Shown: piece after piece, positions 48,842 to 62,030 of the stretch
Numbering within the stretch: position 1 is the stretch's first letter
Layout: every line of letters starts with the position of its first letter
Origin: Hepsetus odoe
Lineage: Eukaryota > Chordata > Actinopteri > Characiformes > Hepsetidae
NCBI GenBank assembly: GCA_017165825.1
Contig: CM029367.1
Location: 25,938,506 to 26,002,505, forward strand
Direction: 5' to 3'
DNA length: 64,000 nt
Position numbers and translations under genes: made by a program
Notes under the pieces: model-generated
What the model was told of the DNA's origin: nothing
Seen by the model: the letters and a program-made list of their open reading frames with translations, nothing else
Database searches by the model: none

Positions 48842-51709
48842 TGAATGAGTGCTTATTCAGAAAAACTAGCAAGCATGCAATGTCTGAAAAATGCTGTTCA
48901 GGCAAGTCCCATCAGTATTTGCCAATACTCAATTTAATAAGAGCCCAGTTTTAGATGCAGCTAAAAATTTATGTCAGAGCTCCTCAAACATTAATTCTAT
49001 AAATTAAGTGAAAGACGTCATTACTGCACAAATGTAATGATCATTTACCTGGTTCAGGACAATTGAACCAAGCTGTGGAGACTAAATAGGCTGAAAACGT
49101 GTCAGCATAATAAACGGCACTGTATCGGCCACATCTGCGCAACATTCGTTTTCTTAGATTGGATCTTAAACTAGCATGATATGCTGCCTCATACTGATTG
49201 TTAATTATGCTGCAGTTGGCCTTGCCAGCAGTCGACACCCACAGGGGAAGAACTTGTGTTTCTACTACTGCTCGAACAAAATGTGATCGCCAGTGATAGG
49301 GGTTTGAATTGCTGCCTTTTCCGCGGCTCCAGCCATCCGTGCAGTAATTTAATGTCACACTTGCCATCTAGCTGTCGCCCAAGGAGGAGAGAGAAAAGCT
49401 ACAAGACTAGCAAAGATTCAGACTTTATACCAGCTCCACACCCTCAGATTTGAACCCCAGGGGGCTGAGGAAGGGCTGGGTATGGAAGACAAGCTCCAAC
49501 TTCCTTAACTGGCAAGTAGCCAGGTGTGGGAGTCACACTGGCATTAGAAGTGGATCAGAAATGCTAAATCCCAACAAGCCAGAAGGTGCCCACTTTAACA
49601 AAGCAGGTCAAGGAAACTGAAGGTCAAACATATTTCTCTCAATGTAGAAGAAACAAGACTGCACCGTCACAAGACTGAGCATTTACTTTGTAGCCAAGAC
49701 ACAATAGAAGAGCAAAAAAACAGCAAACGTGAAAGCAAGGTGAGAAATATTTCCCCAATAATTTCACTGCAGACATGGCACCACATTTGAACACCTTTCT
49801 GCAAGAATTCATGAATGCACTGCATGATTTGACACACAGTAGAACACAACATGATTTGAAAATCTGAGGGCCAATTAAAGCACAGTTTAAAATAATTACA
49901 GGTTTCTGCAGAAGCAGTGATCTTTAACTCTTCGTTCCGTTTTAAGTTAGATGATTTACACAGGTACCTCAGATGCAAAATGTTGAACTGCAACACAGGC
50001 TGCTAGTAAAATGTATATTCTGTTCAAAGCCAGAAATATTTGGATCCCCTGCCTACAGAAGAAAAGTGACTAGCCTGCACTCTACTCGGTCAATGTCTGC
50101 ATGCATCTTGGAGATTCTCTTTACGCTGCCATCAAGATGAAAGTTAATAGAAATACACAGAGCTGAGTGCATTTTCAATGTGGACAGGTCAAGAAGATAT
50201 GCTACACTCCATCTGCTGTTAGACCTCCGTTTTGTTTAGCGGTTATTTGCGGCCTGTCTTTTCTGGCAGAGAGATCTGCATCAGTCCACGAAAACAAACT
50301 GTGCCAGAATAATGTTGTAAAAACACAACAAAAAACAATCATGAAAGTATTCATTATTTTGAACTTCTCTTTGGTTAAATGTTCACTGTAACGACACATG
50401 TACTACTGGTTCCCCTTATTTAATTCATATTCTTGAGACAGAAACCTGGTCTAACAGCACAAATCCACCGTCCCCTCTGATTTTCCATGTCTGTGTGGAT
50501 TCTGTAGGACTAGACCCATCATCGGTTACTACATATGGCATTTTAGGTAAACAAACCTAATAAAAATAAGTGGAGGCAGGAGAAGAATGCCTTGCTTTGC
50601 CCTTTAGTTGGGGTCCTTCAAGGATGTAGCATCACATGAAAACGATGAATTCATTATGTGATGCTGAAAGATGTTGAACATACAACACCATGCACGGATG
50701 TCAACAATGTCCTTTTGCTCAAACCAGTTCTCAGTATTAGATTTAACTGAAGAAGCGGGTTTTTCCAACAGCTGATCAACTTCTCCAGCCTATTAAAGAG
50801 CTCAGATGGAAATGGGAAAGGACGTCTTTTGAATCTAAGCAACATATGGGATCTGACAACCTACAAGACACAGTCTGTGTCCTGAATGCTGAATTTCAGT
50901 GCTCCATTAACACTGCAGATCTAAGGCTCATCACTGCAAACACGAATAAGGACACAAATGATTGCATTAGGCAATAGTCAAGCTCTCTCAGATGGCGGGT
51001 GCCAGCATATGGCAGGAAAACAACATCTTGCTTACTTTAGGTGCATTTCTTTCTACTTAACAGGGTAGTGTGGTTTTGAAAAGTATTACATCACCAACTC
51101 TCAAGGCCCTCGAGTTTGGGGGAAAAGCAAGTCATGCCTAAAAATACAATCTTCCCATACATGGAAAAAATGTGGGATACCATGCTCACTTTCTCAATAT
51201 ACAGAATAAAACCAACACGCACTTTCCAATGCAAACTCTTCGAGAGCTCCTGAAACTCAAAAGCTCAGAGAGTTGAAAAAGGACAAGGATTCTAATTGTG
51301 CGCACAGCTAACCTTTGCACATTATTTGCAAAAGTGTTGTTACAGTTTTTTTTTTATTTACCACAACTGCCACAAGTTACAATGTGAGGAACGTTTTATT
51401 GGAAAATTAAAAATCTACGATGGACAAAGACGATTTTCATTTAAAAACAATAATATTATTGGTGTATGTAATACTGGTTCAAATAGACCTAGCATTAATA
51501 AACGTCTATGTCTGCACAGGCAAATATGAGAAATGAGAAGAATCAGATATCAGCTTTTGTTCACAGTTTTTGTCCAGAACATTTAACAAACTTTATACCA
51601 TTCAGCTTTTCTAGACAGCAATTAGGAAAACATACACCGGAGACGATTTGATGACTTCAAGCATGGGCAGAAAAAATACCTATTTTCAGGAGGGCCAGTT
51701 GAACTTTTA

Positions 51710-51937
51710 GTGAAAGTGAAAGTGACAACCCTTGTCATTGCGAGGTCACAGCACACGTGAACCACAACGAAATTGGACCTCTGTTTTTAACCCATGCACA
51801 CAAACACCGTGCAGCAGTGGGCAGCTATTGAAAGCATCTGGGGAGCAGTGACGGGGACGGTACCTTGCTCAGGGGTACCTCAGGGCAACCTACTTGTGAG
51901 GGAATCAAACCCACAATCTTCCGATGCAGGGCAACTC
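51710..51937 (-). mobile_element. SINE-A (A1), truncated in the head
   Basis: The tail GTGAAAGTGAAAGTGACAAC and body are well preserved, as is the inverted B box GGGAATCAAACCC. The copy stops at GATGCAGGGCAACTC, so the A box is missing. A 16-base poly(G) run begins about 45 nt further on. Confidence 0.86.
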
Positions 51938-51968
51938 ATAAAAGCTTTTAAAAGTTTAAAAAGGTTGA

Positions 51969-52001
51969 TTGTTTTTTTTTTGGGGGGGGGGGGGGGGAGG
52001 G
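51969..52001. repeat. Poly(T)-poly(G) tract
   Basis: GTTTTTTTTT followed by about 16 G then AGGG, shortly after the truncated end of the SINE-A at 51710-51937. Confidence 0.92.
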
Positions 52002-55000
52002 TCAAGCATACTAGCTTTCTGTATCCTACTTAATAAGCAATTAACACATGGCCTATTAAACACATTCAGAATGGGCTACATCAAGATTATATGTTAAACT
52101 CCTTTCTCTGACACAGGCAGCTACTTGGCTACTACAGCAGTGAAAGTGTGTCAGGTCCTCATGTTAGTGAAATGTGTACAGTAGTAATCATGTGAGATGC
52201 ATGCTCCACTAAAGCACAGCTATAGCTGTATTACAAACGACAGCTTTAATTTGATAAATCATCTGCTGTGTGGAAGCAGGCACCCTAAGGACCGAGGTTA
52301 ACTGCTGATGAAGCATTTTTAATCTGGGAGGAGACGACCGCAGAACTGTGGCAAACTGCTTTGTCAGTGCAGCACCTCAGGAGACCTCAGTGTCAGACTT
52401 GCATACAAAAATAGACGTTCTACTTTAAAGCCTATTGTCTTGGAAAATGATGGGATCTGATTTGGGGTCTTGTACGAAGCATCAGATACCACAGTCTTAT
52501 TTTAAAAACTGCAGTTACTACTTTTACATGGACATCATTGGTTCAAGACCACTGTGATGCTACCTCTCCAACTATGATCATGTTTGCAGAATCACACGAT
52601 CACAAATATAAAGACGAAAAACAACCAGAGGGAAAAGGAAAAAAGAAAAAGACCTTCTACACTTTGAATTTTGAAACATCAGAAAGTCATGCATGTTAAA
52701 AAGAGGCGCTTCTCATTGTACAGCCAGACAACTACTGCGTGCATGCAAACAGACCCATAAATGGACTAACCAAGAGCAGTTATTGAGAAGCATGCCAACA
52801 TACTGATTCATTAACTTCAAGACTAAAGCCATCATCAGGCCGGTCAATTTTAGCTGACAATTCATTTCCATATAAATAAATGCAATTAACAAGCATCTCA
52901 TCAGATAACTGGCAAGACTTTCGTGATTAGAATACAGAGTAAGTTCACAAGATTTCTGAAACGGAAACCAAGGACCAGCAGTAAAGACATCACTAAGACA
53001 TTCAGTGGTTTTACTCAAATAATAAAAGCTGTTACTTAACTGTTAACTGTCATACTGTAATAAACTATGGTGAAAGGAGGGAAAAAAAAAACAAAAAAAC
53101 AACAAAAACATTTTTAAAAATCGGTCACACCGTAACACACCATAGTGAGTGGGCATTTGATAAAATGCTATTACACATTGCCATGGCTTGCCTCAATATT
53201 ATTAAAAAAAATAAAAATGATAAAAATCGGTAGGCTCTGTAACCCTTTCCCTCGCTCATCCTATTAGGTCTTCCTCTTCACTTTCTTCGCCACTCTCCCC
53301 GTTTGTTTTTTTTTCCTCCCAAAATAGTCACATTCCCCATCAGCCTTTGACATTTAAACAACTGGCATATTCATTTAGTTAAAATTAAAAATCATGCACT
53401 ATATCTGCAGGTGGTATGATCAACACATCCACATGGGCTTCCCAACGTGCAAACGCTGTAATGGAAACACACTTAACAGATTGAAGTAAAAACCCTCTAA
53501 CGTCCTCAAAAGGCCTAAAAGACTATATAAAAGGGACCAAATATGCAGGTTTATTAGCAATATGTACTAAGGACATATCCTTGATGTCTTCAAACAGCAG
53601 AATCGAAACACAAGTGCCCGTACTACACTGCAACAGTCGGACGACCGTGTCACCTGACCAATTACGAGTCACCGTGTTAATGTTTTTATAGGTCATATTC
53701 ATCCGGTTACAACAATTTCCTTGCAGGAGACAAACCTTGTCCTTGTTTTCCATTGACCCTGTTGCTTTTCATGGAAATAAACTATTATCAAACTTGGTAC
53801 AACTTATATCCGTACCATCGAGGCCTTCATTCTCCTGCCTTGCCTGTACAATGCTGTGTTTTAGCATGCATTGCTGTAATTAACCATCCTAATTCAGGCA
53901 ATCATTTTCACATCTATAATCGGATTAAAGTTTAAAGTTAGAATCAGATTTGAAAGGAAATGTGAGGCATGAAAGAGGTTCTTTTTTCATGTGGTCAGAA
54001 GCATTTTCTAGGGAGTCATCTGTAACCAGATCTGTGACCCACTCAGTGAATTTGGCTTGCCTTTACCAACATGCCGGAGAAGAGCTTCAGAGAGGTGGAA
54101 AGCTTTCGAGGATTAATTGGTAATGGTGTGCACAGACCCATCACTTTAGGAAGTGCAGACAAGGGCGACGCGACGGCCTGGCAGCTGAGCCCTTCAGGCT
54201 GGCAGATCAGAGATCTGCCATTCGCCGCTGCTGCCCTTCACCTGCCCCCCCTCTAGTCCAGAGTCATCTTGTGTGTGTAGCTTCCATTACCAGCAAAGCA
54301 GCAGCACTTGGAATATCAATTGCGATGTTGACAGAAAGGGTAAATATACAATGACCTTTTCTTCTTCAAGGAAAAATGTAGTAGAAATGCAAACCTTACC
54401 CTTTTATCCTCTAACCATACCCCAAAATAATATCTCTAGTTCAAACACCCACATCCGCAGTTTCATATGAAGAATATTCCAATTTGTAATCAAGAACATA
54501 TTTCACATTACTGCAAATATAAAAGGAAACGTGTTAATTAATTCACCCGTCAGTCAAGCAGCTATCTTCAGAGGTAATCTGTATGTACTTGTTTGGTCGA
54601 TTTATGTGAAATTACGACTACTAAGAAAAGAAAGGAAAAAGAAGAGAAGGAAAACAGGAAAATGCAAAGGGACAGGAACGAAAAAGGAAAGAAAAACAAA
54701 AAAAGAATAACATATACATTCGGTTGTCAGTGTATTGACCTAAAGCAGCTGGAATAACTCGAGGCATAGTTGTTGCCCCTCGCCATGCTAGGTTGATCAT
54801 TTCTTAGCACCGCGTGCACAGCGGTGGAGCAGGGAAGTGCCATGCCTGCCAGCAGGTCTGCTCTCAGTGGGGCTCCTGTCTGCAAGTTAGCTTGGTTGGG
54901 GGGAGGGGTGGCCGTGTGAGATGACTCTGAATGACAAAGTGAAACCATTCAGCAGTGGGTCTGTCAGGTGATGAAGATGCATGCAGAGCACTTAGCAAAG

Positions 55001-55303
55001 CCACAGCCCTGGCACAGAGTCCAGTGTTTGGAAGTGTCTGCAAGAAATTAGATAAGCACTCACTCTCAGCTGGAAGCAGCCCTCCCAAACCCGGCATGGC
55101 CTTGAATTGGATGCCCAAATAAGTGACAGTGGAAGTGAATTTGCTGTAAAGTATGCCAACATGCACAGATAACTTACTAATTACAACAAAACCACTCAAC
55201 ACTATAAAACATGCTTATAATCGAAAAGGACATATTTTCCTTTTTCCCCCCTTATCAAGATCCCTGTGCTCTTGGGTTTAAAAGCAACACGTACGTTCAT
55301 TCC

Positions 55304-55530
55304 TTAGGGAGTCGGCCCCAGGATTGGAAGGTCAGACTAGTAGGTTGCCCTGAGGTATCCTTGAGCAAGGTACCGTCCCCATCACTACTCCCCAGGCACT
55401 TTAAATAGCCGCGCAGGCCCCCTGCTGCACGTGTGTATATGGGATAAATGAAGAGGCTGTATTTCATTGTGGTTCAGTGTGTTGTGCTGTGTTTCACAAT
55501 GACAAATTGTCACTTTCATTTTCACTTTCA
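55304..55530 (+). mobile_element. SINE-A (A2), partial head
   Basis: It starts inside the head (TTAGGGAGTCGGCCCCAGGA); the A-box core and B box are lost, as the sequence jumps to CAGACTAGTAGGTTGCCCTG. The body GAGCAAGGTACCGTCCCCAT and the tail TTTCACAATGACAAATTGTC followed by ACTTTCATTTTCACTTTC are clear. Confidence 0.82.
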
Positions 55531-55555
55531 AATATGCCTCCTTTCCCAGGTGTTG

Positions 55556-55890
55556 ATTTTGCGTGAGTCAGCTGTGGTTGGTGCCGTCACCTCACAGGGA
55601 GAAGCTTCAGAGTTCAATTCCCAGCCAGGGTGGTCTGGTTCCTTTCTTTATGGAGTTTGCATGTTCCCTTCCTGTCTGTGTGGGTTTCCGCTAGGAGCTA
55701 CAGCTTTCTTCCACAGTCCAATTGCTCCTCCATGTGAGTAGGCTTGAGTGTCTCCACGCCAATGCACTGGCAACCTGCCCCAGAAGTTTTTCTGCCTTTT
55801 GCCCCAGAAGTGCGAAGATAGGCTGCAGGTTAACATGTTTCAGATAAACAGTTCAGAGAGGTGGATGGATAAGTTGGTATCTGATGAGTA
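55556..55890 (+). repeat. Fish dispersed repeat with tRNA-like B-box motif
   Basis: GCCGTCACCTCACAGGGAGA, AGAGTTCAATTCCCAGCCAG, TATGGAGTTTGCATGTTCCC, GTGTGGGTTTCCGCTAGGAG, then CCAATGCACTGGCAACCTGC and GATAGGCTGCAGG, follow in order a repeat common in teleost genomes. Its 3' end carries TGGATGGATAAGTTGG. I do not recall its formal class. It starts about 25 nt after a SINE-A copy. Confidence 0.6.
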
Positions 55891-56159
55891 TAACTGGAGG
55901 TCCAGTTCTACCACAGAAGCTTTACATCCCATTGTTGTTTTATTCTCTTCAGTATATCATATGGGCATTGATGGCCTATTATTTAGGCACAGGGTCCAAT
56001 GATTGGAAGGTCAAGGATACAAGTCCCAGACCTGTAGGTTGCCCCAAGGTACCAAACTTCAACCGATGTGTTTTGCTGGGTTAAATGTAGAGTTTTGGTG
56101 GGTTAACTGCAGAGGACACAGTGTCCCATCACAAGAATTTTCAATTTCAATCAGAGATG

Positions 56160-56161
<2 letters not shown>

Positions 56162-56211
<50 letters not shown>

Positions 56212-56224
56212 TGTGTGTTTGTGT
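56162..56224. repeat. (TG)n microsatellite
   Basis: About 24 TG units, then TTTG interruptions. It produces false VCVC/HTHT frames on both strands. Confidence 0.97.
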
Positions 56225-57370
56225 GAGTGGGAGAGTGCCTGATCAATATGACCCAGAAGGCAAATGGCAAAATCACAGCAGCCAGTAGAATCCCATGTTT
56301 TGGCAGGAGGAAGACAGGGCAAGGACCTCTCCGACTGTATATTCATTGCAGTTATTTTTTTTATATTTTTGTATAGTTTCACATTTAGTGAACATAATCC
56401 ACCACAATTAAGTAAATACTTAAATTATGGATTTTTTAATGTTTAGGTAAAAATTAGTAGTCTACAAGTGATCAGACAAGCTCAGAGAACTTGGGCTCAC
56501 AAGCTAATTAAATGATCAAATATGGACATTAATGGGAAAAGTCTGATTTTACCTTACAGTTTTTGACTAATAGTGCTAAGAATAAGCAAGCAAGGTGAGG
56601 TTTTACTGCACCAAAGTCCTGGTTGGAGCAGCAAATACTGTATCCTTAGGTTCCTATGACCTATGAAAGCAAATTTCAACGTGTTCCACAGGCAGGACAA
56701 TGTCTCAGCCAGCAATCAATCTGTCACAGTAGCTGTAACAAACCCAGCAAGACAGCCTCCTGTATGATTTCAGCCAATTTCTTCCACAAACCTGCTGTCT
56801 CAGTGCACCGGGTGGCTTGTCCAGACCAGCCAGTTTTAAGATTAAATCCATAAATATATTCACAGTCGGTTGTCACTCATTATCTTCCAGTGGGGGACAT
56901 TTGTGCAGAGAAAAATGGGCAAATGATTAAATGAGTCAAAGAGGGAACCTACAGATTCTACCTATTGCTTTCATGTTTGATATTTTTATCCACATGTTTC
57001 TGCACAGAAATGTTAATGATGAGACACACTTGAGAAAAGAAACTTCACCCAGTATGCCTCATGAAGGATCTCTCACAAGGCAAAGCAAGAACTACCTGGT
57101 GGCAAACAACAGAAGAGCAAAGCAAAGTCCTGAGGGACACTGGACAAGCAGCGTTATGCTTCACTGAGTGTGAAGAGCAGTATGTAAGCACAGTGAACTG
57201 AAACAGTGCTTTTGTTTTGAAGAATGGCTGGTGTAGGATCAGTATGACACTAGTATAGAAATGCCAAAAAGGGCAAAGAGAGCTATCGAACGTTTGAGTA
57301 TTTGAAAATTAGTAGGCACAAATTGGCCCATAAAATCAAATATAAGATCAAATAGTTAGACATCTTAGAC

Positions 57371-57592
57371 AGGGGTGGCCTAGTGGTTAGGGAGTTGACC
57401 CCGCATCGGAAGATTGTGGGTTCGATTCCCTCACAAGTAGGTTGCCCTGAAGAACCCTTGTGCAAGGTACCGTCCCCGTCACTGCTCCCCGGGCGCTTTC
57501 AATAGCTGCACACTGCTGCACGGTGTTTGAGTGTGTGGGTTAAATGCAGAGGTTCATGTGTGCTGTGACCTCGCAACGACAAGGGTTGTTAC
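57371..57592 (+). mobile_element. SINE-A (A1)
   Basis: The head AGGGGTGGCCTAGTGGTTAG, B box GGTTCGATTCC, body GTGCAAGGTACCGTCCCCGT and tail CTCGCAACGACAAGGGTTGT are present. About 20 nt around CCAATTTCGTTGTGG is deleted near the 3' end. The tail lacks the CACTTT hexamers and runs into ACAACAGTATA simple repeats. Confidence 0.86.
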
Positions 57593-58969
57593 AACATAAC
57601 AGTATACAACAGTATATATACACACACACACAACAGTATACAACAAATATAGATAGAAAAGGTATTAATTGCAATACTTCAAGGATCAGAAAGGTTTACC
57701 AAAAAGAAATGACCAAATACATCATCATGAGCCATATAGACCATTTCAATTTATTGTTGAAAACATTAAAAATCAGCTTGTCTGAATTAAGAATTGATCT
57801 AAATTGCTGATGCACCCTTTAGTATGTTCCAAATGTCTCCAGTTTCAGGTCTTTCATTGGAAACTGCTGTAAAGCAACACCAGGCATCTGGGTGCATCCT
57901 GTCAGAGAATAGTCAGGGAGGCGTATCTTAAAACACACCCATGCTCAAATGACCTTTTTCCCCCTGAATTCACAGATATATTTAAGGGGTTGCAATTCTT
58001 GTAGCTTATTTTGTTAGAGGGCTGAGATGACAAACATCAGGATCTTTGAGAGCGTTGATTTACCAACGTCTGTACCATATAATCAGAGCTCTGTTTCGGA
58101 AAATATGTGAACAAAGATTCCACTACAAACTGCAACAGCGGCTTCCTCGCGCTCACCCACATAGCTCCACTATATATTATAAAAATACACTCAATATTCA
58201 TGTTCATATCTGGGACAAGTGCTGATATCTGTTCATGTATTACTTGGGAAGAAAACCTTCCCAACTGTGTCATGCTCCTGGAGCAATTAACGCTCATGTC
58301 AGATAAACAGCTTTAAAGCAAAAATTCTCACCCCAGCCATCTAAAGCCACGAAAACAACATTAAGTAAAAAGAACTGGATCTGTTTATCTGTCTAAATAA
58401 AAGCTGTTTTAGAGTGGAGCAAAGGAGGGACTGACTAACACGATCTTGGTTTCAGAAACAAGTCCCAATGACCCAAAGTCCCTAATAACGGTGGTTGCTT
58501 TTCACTCACCAGCATTTTAAGGCCCCCATTGATGCGATCACTGAAGTACAAAAATGCATTTCAAAAATGAATATGACTAATATAACTGACCTTGTGAAGA
58601 CAAACCCCACAAGCCCAGTTTACTGAGCCTCCAGCACAGGAGACATGTTCTACATACTAAAGTTAGGAGACAATCCATATAAAACCTTTAAATATTACAA
58701 TAAACTTTCAGAATGAAACAGTCTGCAAATCAGCCCATGAAGAATTCAGTTTTTGTGACCTCAAAATACATTTACATACAGTATATTCAGATACACAGTG
58801 GACAGTAGTTTAGCCTCAAAAATGTTGTGAGTTTTGCATCCTGCACTGCTTTCGAATAACAACAATCAGATCATTTACATATATCAGTCTGAAACTAAAT
58901 CCACAAAATGATCACAAAATGTTCCATCAAAGAAACACTAAGATACAAAAAAAAAAAAGAAAAAAAATT

Positions 58970-59148
58970 AGACCTCTGCATTTAACCCATGCACTCAAAC
59001 ACCGTGCAGCAGTGGGCAGCCATTGAAAGGGGAGCAGTGACAGGGACAGTACCTTGCTCAAGGGTACCTCAGGGCAACCTATTGGTGAGGGAATCAAACT
59101 CACAATCTTCCGATGCAACTCCCTAACCACCAGGCCACCACTGCCCCC
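58970..59148 (-). mobile_element. SINE-A, 3' truncated
   Basis: It begins at GACCTCTGCATTTAACCCAT, preceded by an A-rich run, and lacks the stem-loop and hexamer tail. The CGCCCG segment and part of the head near CGATG are deleted. The end ACCAGGCCACCACTGCCCCC identifies the head. Confidence 0.83.
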
Positions 59149-60464
59149 AATATATCAGTTCCTTCAGATTGTTAAGACTAAAACAAAACCCATTTGATGA
59201 AGAAAAAAAGAAATGGCCCAGTTTCAAGAACCTGTAAGTAAAAAAATAAATAAAGAAAAAAATGCATCACTGTATCAGAATAATCTGGAATATCGTCTCC
59301 GTTCTTCAAGTGGCTTAGGCTAGATTTATTCAAGGTGCCATTTACACACAAAATGTAAAGACCTAGGGAGAGCCCTTCCAATGCTCTTTGAAGGTTTCAG
59401 TACAGAACTGGAAAGTAGAGCACAGGCTCTTAGCATTTTATCAAATGCCACTCTTTGGCTGAAAAATCCAGGGAGTTGCTCTGGGAGTAATGTGAATGGT
59501 TGCTACAAATCCCCATGAACACTAAGCAGGTATTACAGCATTACAAGCACTGTTGCCAAGTGTCTCAGTGAAAACACTGAACCTGCTCAGTGGAAAACAG
59601 ATGATGTCAATTTGATTTATTCCTGAATATTAAAAGACCACATTCATCAATTTTAACTAATAAATCAAATTTTTCAACCTCTGGAAAGAAAAAGACTTCA
59701 GTCTGAACTGTATCTTTTCTTTTTTTTCTTCATCTGCAGATCAAGGTCTCCTTTAAAACTTCACAAAACATGACTTGGGAGGAGTGAAGGTTTGCAGCAG
59801 TCCATTAGCTAGAAAATTCCTTTTTTTTTGGCTTCTAGGCAGATATAGTAAAATATGAATCACCATCAGACCAGATATAATGACAAGCCATGCAGCCAGT
59901 TATATGATCAGTCAGCCAGTAACTTTCAGCTTGTGGAAGTCAGATTGTTCATTACACAAAAAAGCAGGCCAACTCCTGCTACAAAAGTGAACTCCTCCTT
60001 CACTTCATTTTTTATAAATTGTATAAATTGCTAAAATCCCCTATAGTGATCAGAATAAACTAACTTTATTGTGGAGTCCTGTATAATATAATTGCTCAAA
60101 GAGGAAAGTGAGCATTAGTTCTTCAATGGATATTTTCAAACCAAGTTACGTTACTGGTAATGTATCTCTGTAAAAGATGCATGAGGATGTTACAGAATAA
60201 TGCCCATTTACACATTGAATTGGGGTTGAAGTAATTCTTGATTCGGTGTACAGAAAGAAAATTAGGCGTTTTTTTAGGATTCAAACTAAAATACACAGGC
60301 ATCGGCTTGTCCAACATTAATTCCAAAAATTTAAACAGAGACTCACACCCCTTTTCTATTTTTCTGGGAATGATTTGTGCGAGATGTTGAAACGTTATAT
60401 GGATCAGATTGCACTCAACCACACAAGCATTAGTGAAGTCAGGATGATGTAAGGCCATTAGACC

Positions 60465-60950
60465 TGGCTCACAAACAGCAGTCTAATTCATCTCAAAGAT
60501 GTTCAAAGGAGTTGAGGTCAGGGCTCTGTGCAAGCTAGTCAAGATCTTCCCTCCCGGTCTCAACAACTACTTCTATAAGGACTCTGGTTTCTGCACAGGT
60601 GCATTGTCATCCTGAAGAAAAGAAAGAATTTTCCCCAAACTGCTTCCACAGAATTCTCTAAAATTCCACTGTCTAACACACCACTGTGGAATCACAGGGG
60701 CTGGGGACCCAACCATGAAAAAACAGCTTCCATCATCACTTCCTACAGTTGGCATTCAGCATAAAGGCAGGTAGTGTTCTCCAGCCAAATCCAGTACTGT
60801 CTATTGGTCTGCCAGACAGCAATGCATGATTCATCAGTCAAAGAAGGCATTTCATTCTCTCTAGAGTCCATCAGGAGCAAATTTCACACTTCTGTAGTCA
60901 ACATTTACCATTGCACATGGTAAGACTGCCATATGACTGTTCGATAGAGG
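60465..60950 (-). mobile_element. Tc1-like transposon remnant (family T3), C-terminal part
   Basis: The plus strand shows AAGATGTTCAAAGGAGTTGA, GGTCAGGGCTCTGTGCAAGC and TGCACAGGTGCATTGTCATC, the complement of a transposase. The minus frame 60573-60755 includes CGSSLGKILSFLQDDNAPVQ, corresponding to the LWEQFGDGPFLFQHDNAPVH region with the second catalytic Asp. It ends at a junction near 60950, where a different, oppositely oriented Tc1 element begins. Confidence 0.72.
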
Positions 60951-61592
60951 ATGTTTGTGTTATTTAACAACCTAATGAACAGTTCTTGTGCAGAGACTAC
61001 AACCCATAGAAGACCTCATGAACGGAAATACAGAGGCTACACTGAGAGATGCAAAGCCACAAAAACGTGATGGCCAGATTACAGTTTGCGGAGGCAAAAA
61101 GGAAACCCTGCAGAATTCTATTTTGCACAGACAAAACTGAGTATAACGTGTATCGGAGTGAATGCAAGAGAAGAGTGAACTGGAACAAAAAGCAACTGCC
61201 AAAGATCCAAAGAATACCAGTTCATCTGTTAAACATGGTGGTGGGGGTATTGTGACTTGGGCATGCATGGCAGCCACAGGTACTGGTACACTTATCTTCA
61301 ATGATGAGTTAACTGCTGATGGCAGTTGCACAATAAATTCTTCCAGTAAATGTTCCAGTAATTGCCTCCAAACTCATTGGACAACCTGCAACAAGATAAT
61401 GATCCCAAACATACCGCTAAGGAAATAATGGGAGTTTCTCAAAACTAAAATAAATAAATAAATTCTTGAATGGGCAAGCCTCTCATCTCCAACTGAGTAT
61501 GCCTTCCATAAGCTGAAGAAGAAACCAGCAGGAGCTGAAGGTGGCTGCAGTAGAGGCTTTAAAGAGCATCACCAGAGAAGTTCACCAGCAAA

Positions 61593-61767
61593 GGGGCGAG
61601 TTGTTTAGTGGTAGGAAACTCGCCTACAGACCTAGAGATTGCAGGTTCGAATCTCACCTAGAGCCTTACCACCCAATGGGTTCCTGAGCAAAACCATTAA
61701 CCCCAAGTTGCCCCAGGGGTACTGTCCCTGTAGTTAGGATACACTTAGCATCTGCTAAATGTAAACT
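61593..61767 (+). mobile_element. SINE-B, diverged copy inserted in a Tc1 element
   Basis: The head GTTTAGTGGTAGGAAACTCG, B box GGTTCGAATC, body GGGTTCCTGAGCAAAACC and tail GCATCTGCTAAATGTAAACT identify the family. Part of the GTCGCTCTGG segment is lost. The flanks on both sides belong to one Tc1-like element, so this copy is the later arrival. Confidence 0.8.
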
Positions 61768-61904
61768 GCTTCAATATACATACCATCACTTTTCTGTTAA
61801 CCCAGACTGTACCGGTAATCAGTCCTCAAATGTAAAATCCATCAATCTAAACTTAAACTAAATATGTCATCTCTTTTTCTTTCTTGATTATTCAATGTCA
61901 AGAG

Positions 61905-62030
61905 AGGAGTTTTGCCTCTCTCACCTTTGGCTGGTTCACTAGGGGCTTAGACCTGAAGGATTCTGAAAAGCTGCTTCGTGACAACAGCTGTAAAAAAAAA
62001 GTGCAACAGAAATAAAACTGACTTGATTCC
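61905..62030 (+). repeat. Dispersed fish repeat with AAATAAA..TTGACTT end, copy 2
   Basis: It contains TTTTGCCTCTCTCACCTTTG, CTGGTTCACTAGGGGCTTAG, AAAGCTGCTTCGTGACAACA and AATAAAACTGACTTGATT. The terminal part is the reverse complement of the 29530 copy's start. It interrupts the Tc1-like element that resumes at about 62027 with TTCCAAACATTATG. Confidence 0.55.

Noticed and set aside
49041..49367. A 108-codon minus-strand open frame with many aromatic residues and cysteines
   Set aside because: No family recognised, no flanking consensus splice pattern or similar neighbour exon, and its length is within chance for this much AT-rich sequence.
54071..54256. Plus-strand frame MPEKSFREVESFRGLIGNGV... 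as a small gene
   Set aside because: No recognisable domain, no promoter or polyadenylation context, and no adjacent exon.
54864..55202. A 112-codon minus-strand frame
   Set aside because: Unrecognised and without exon-like borders.
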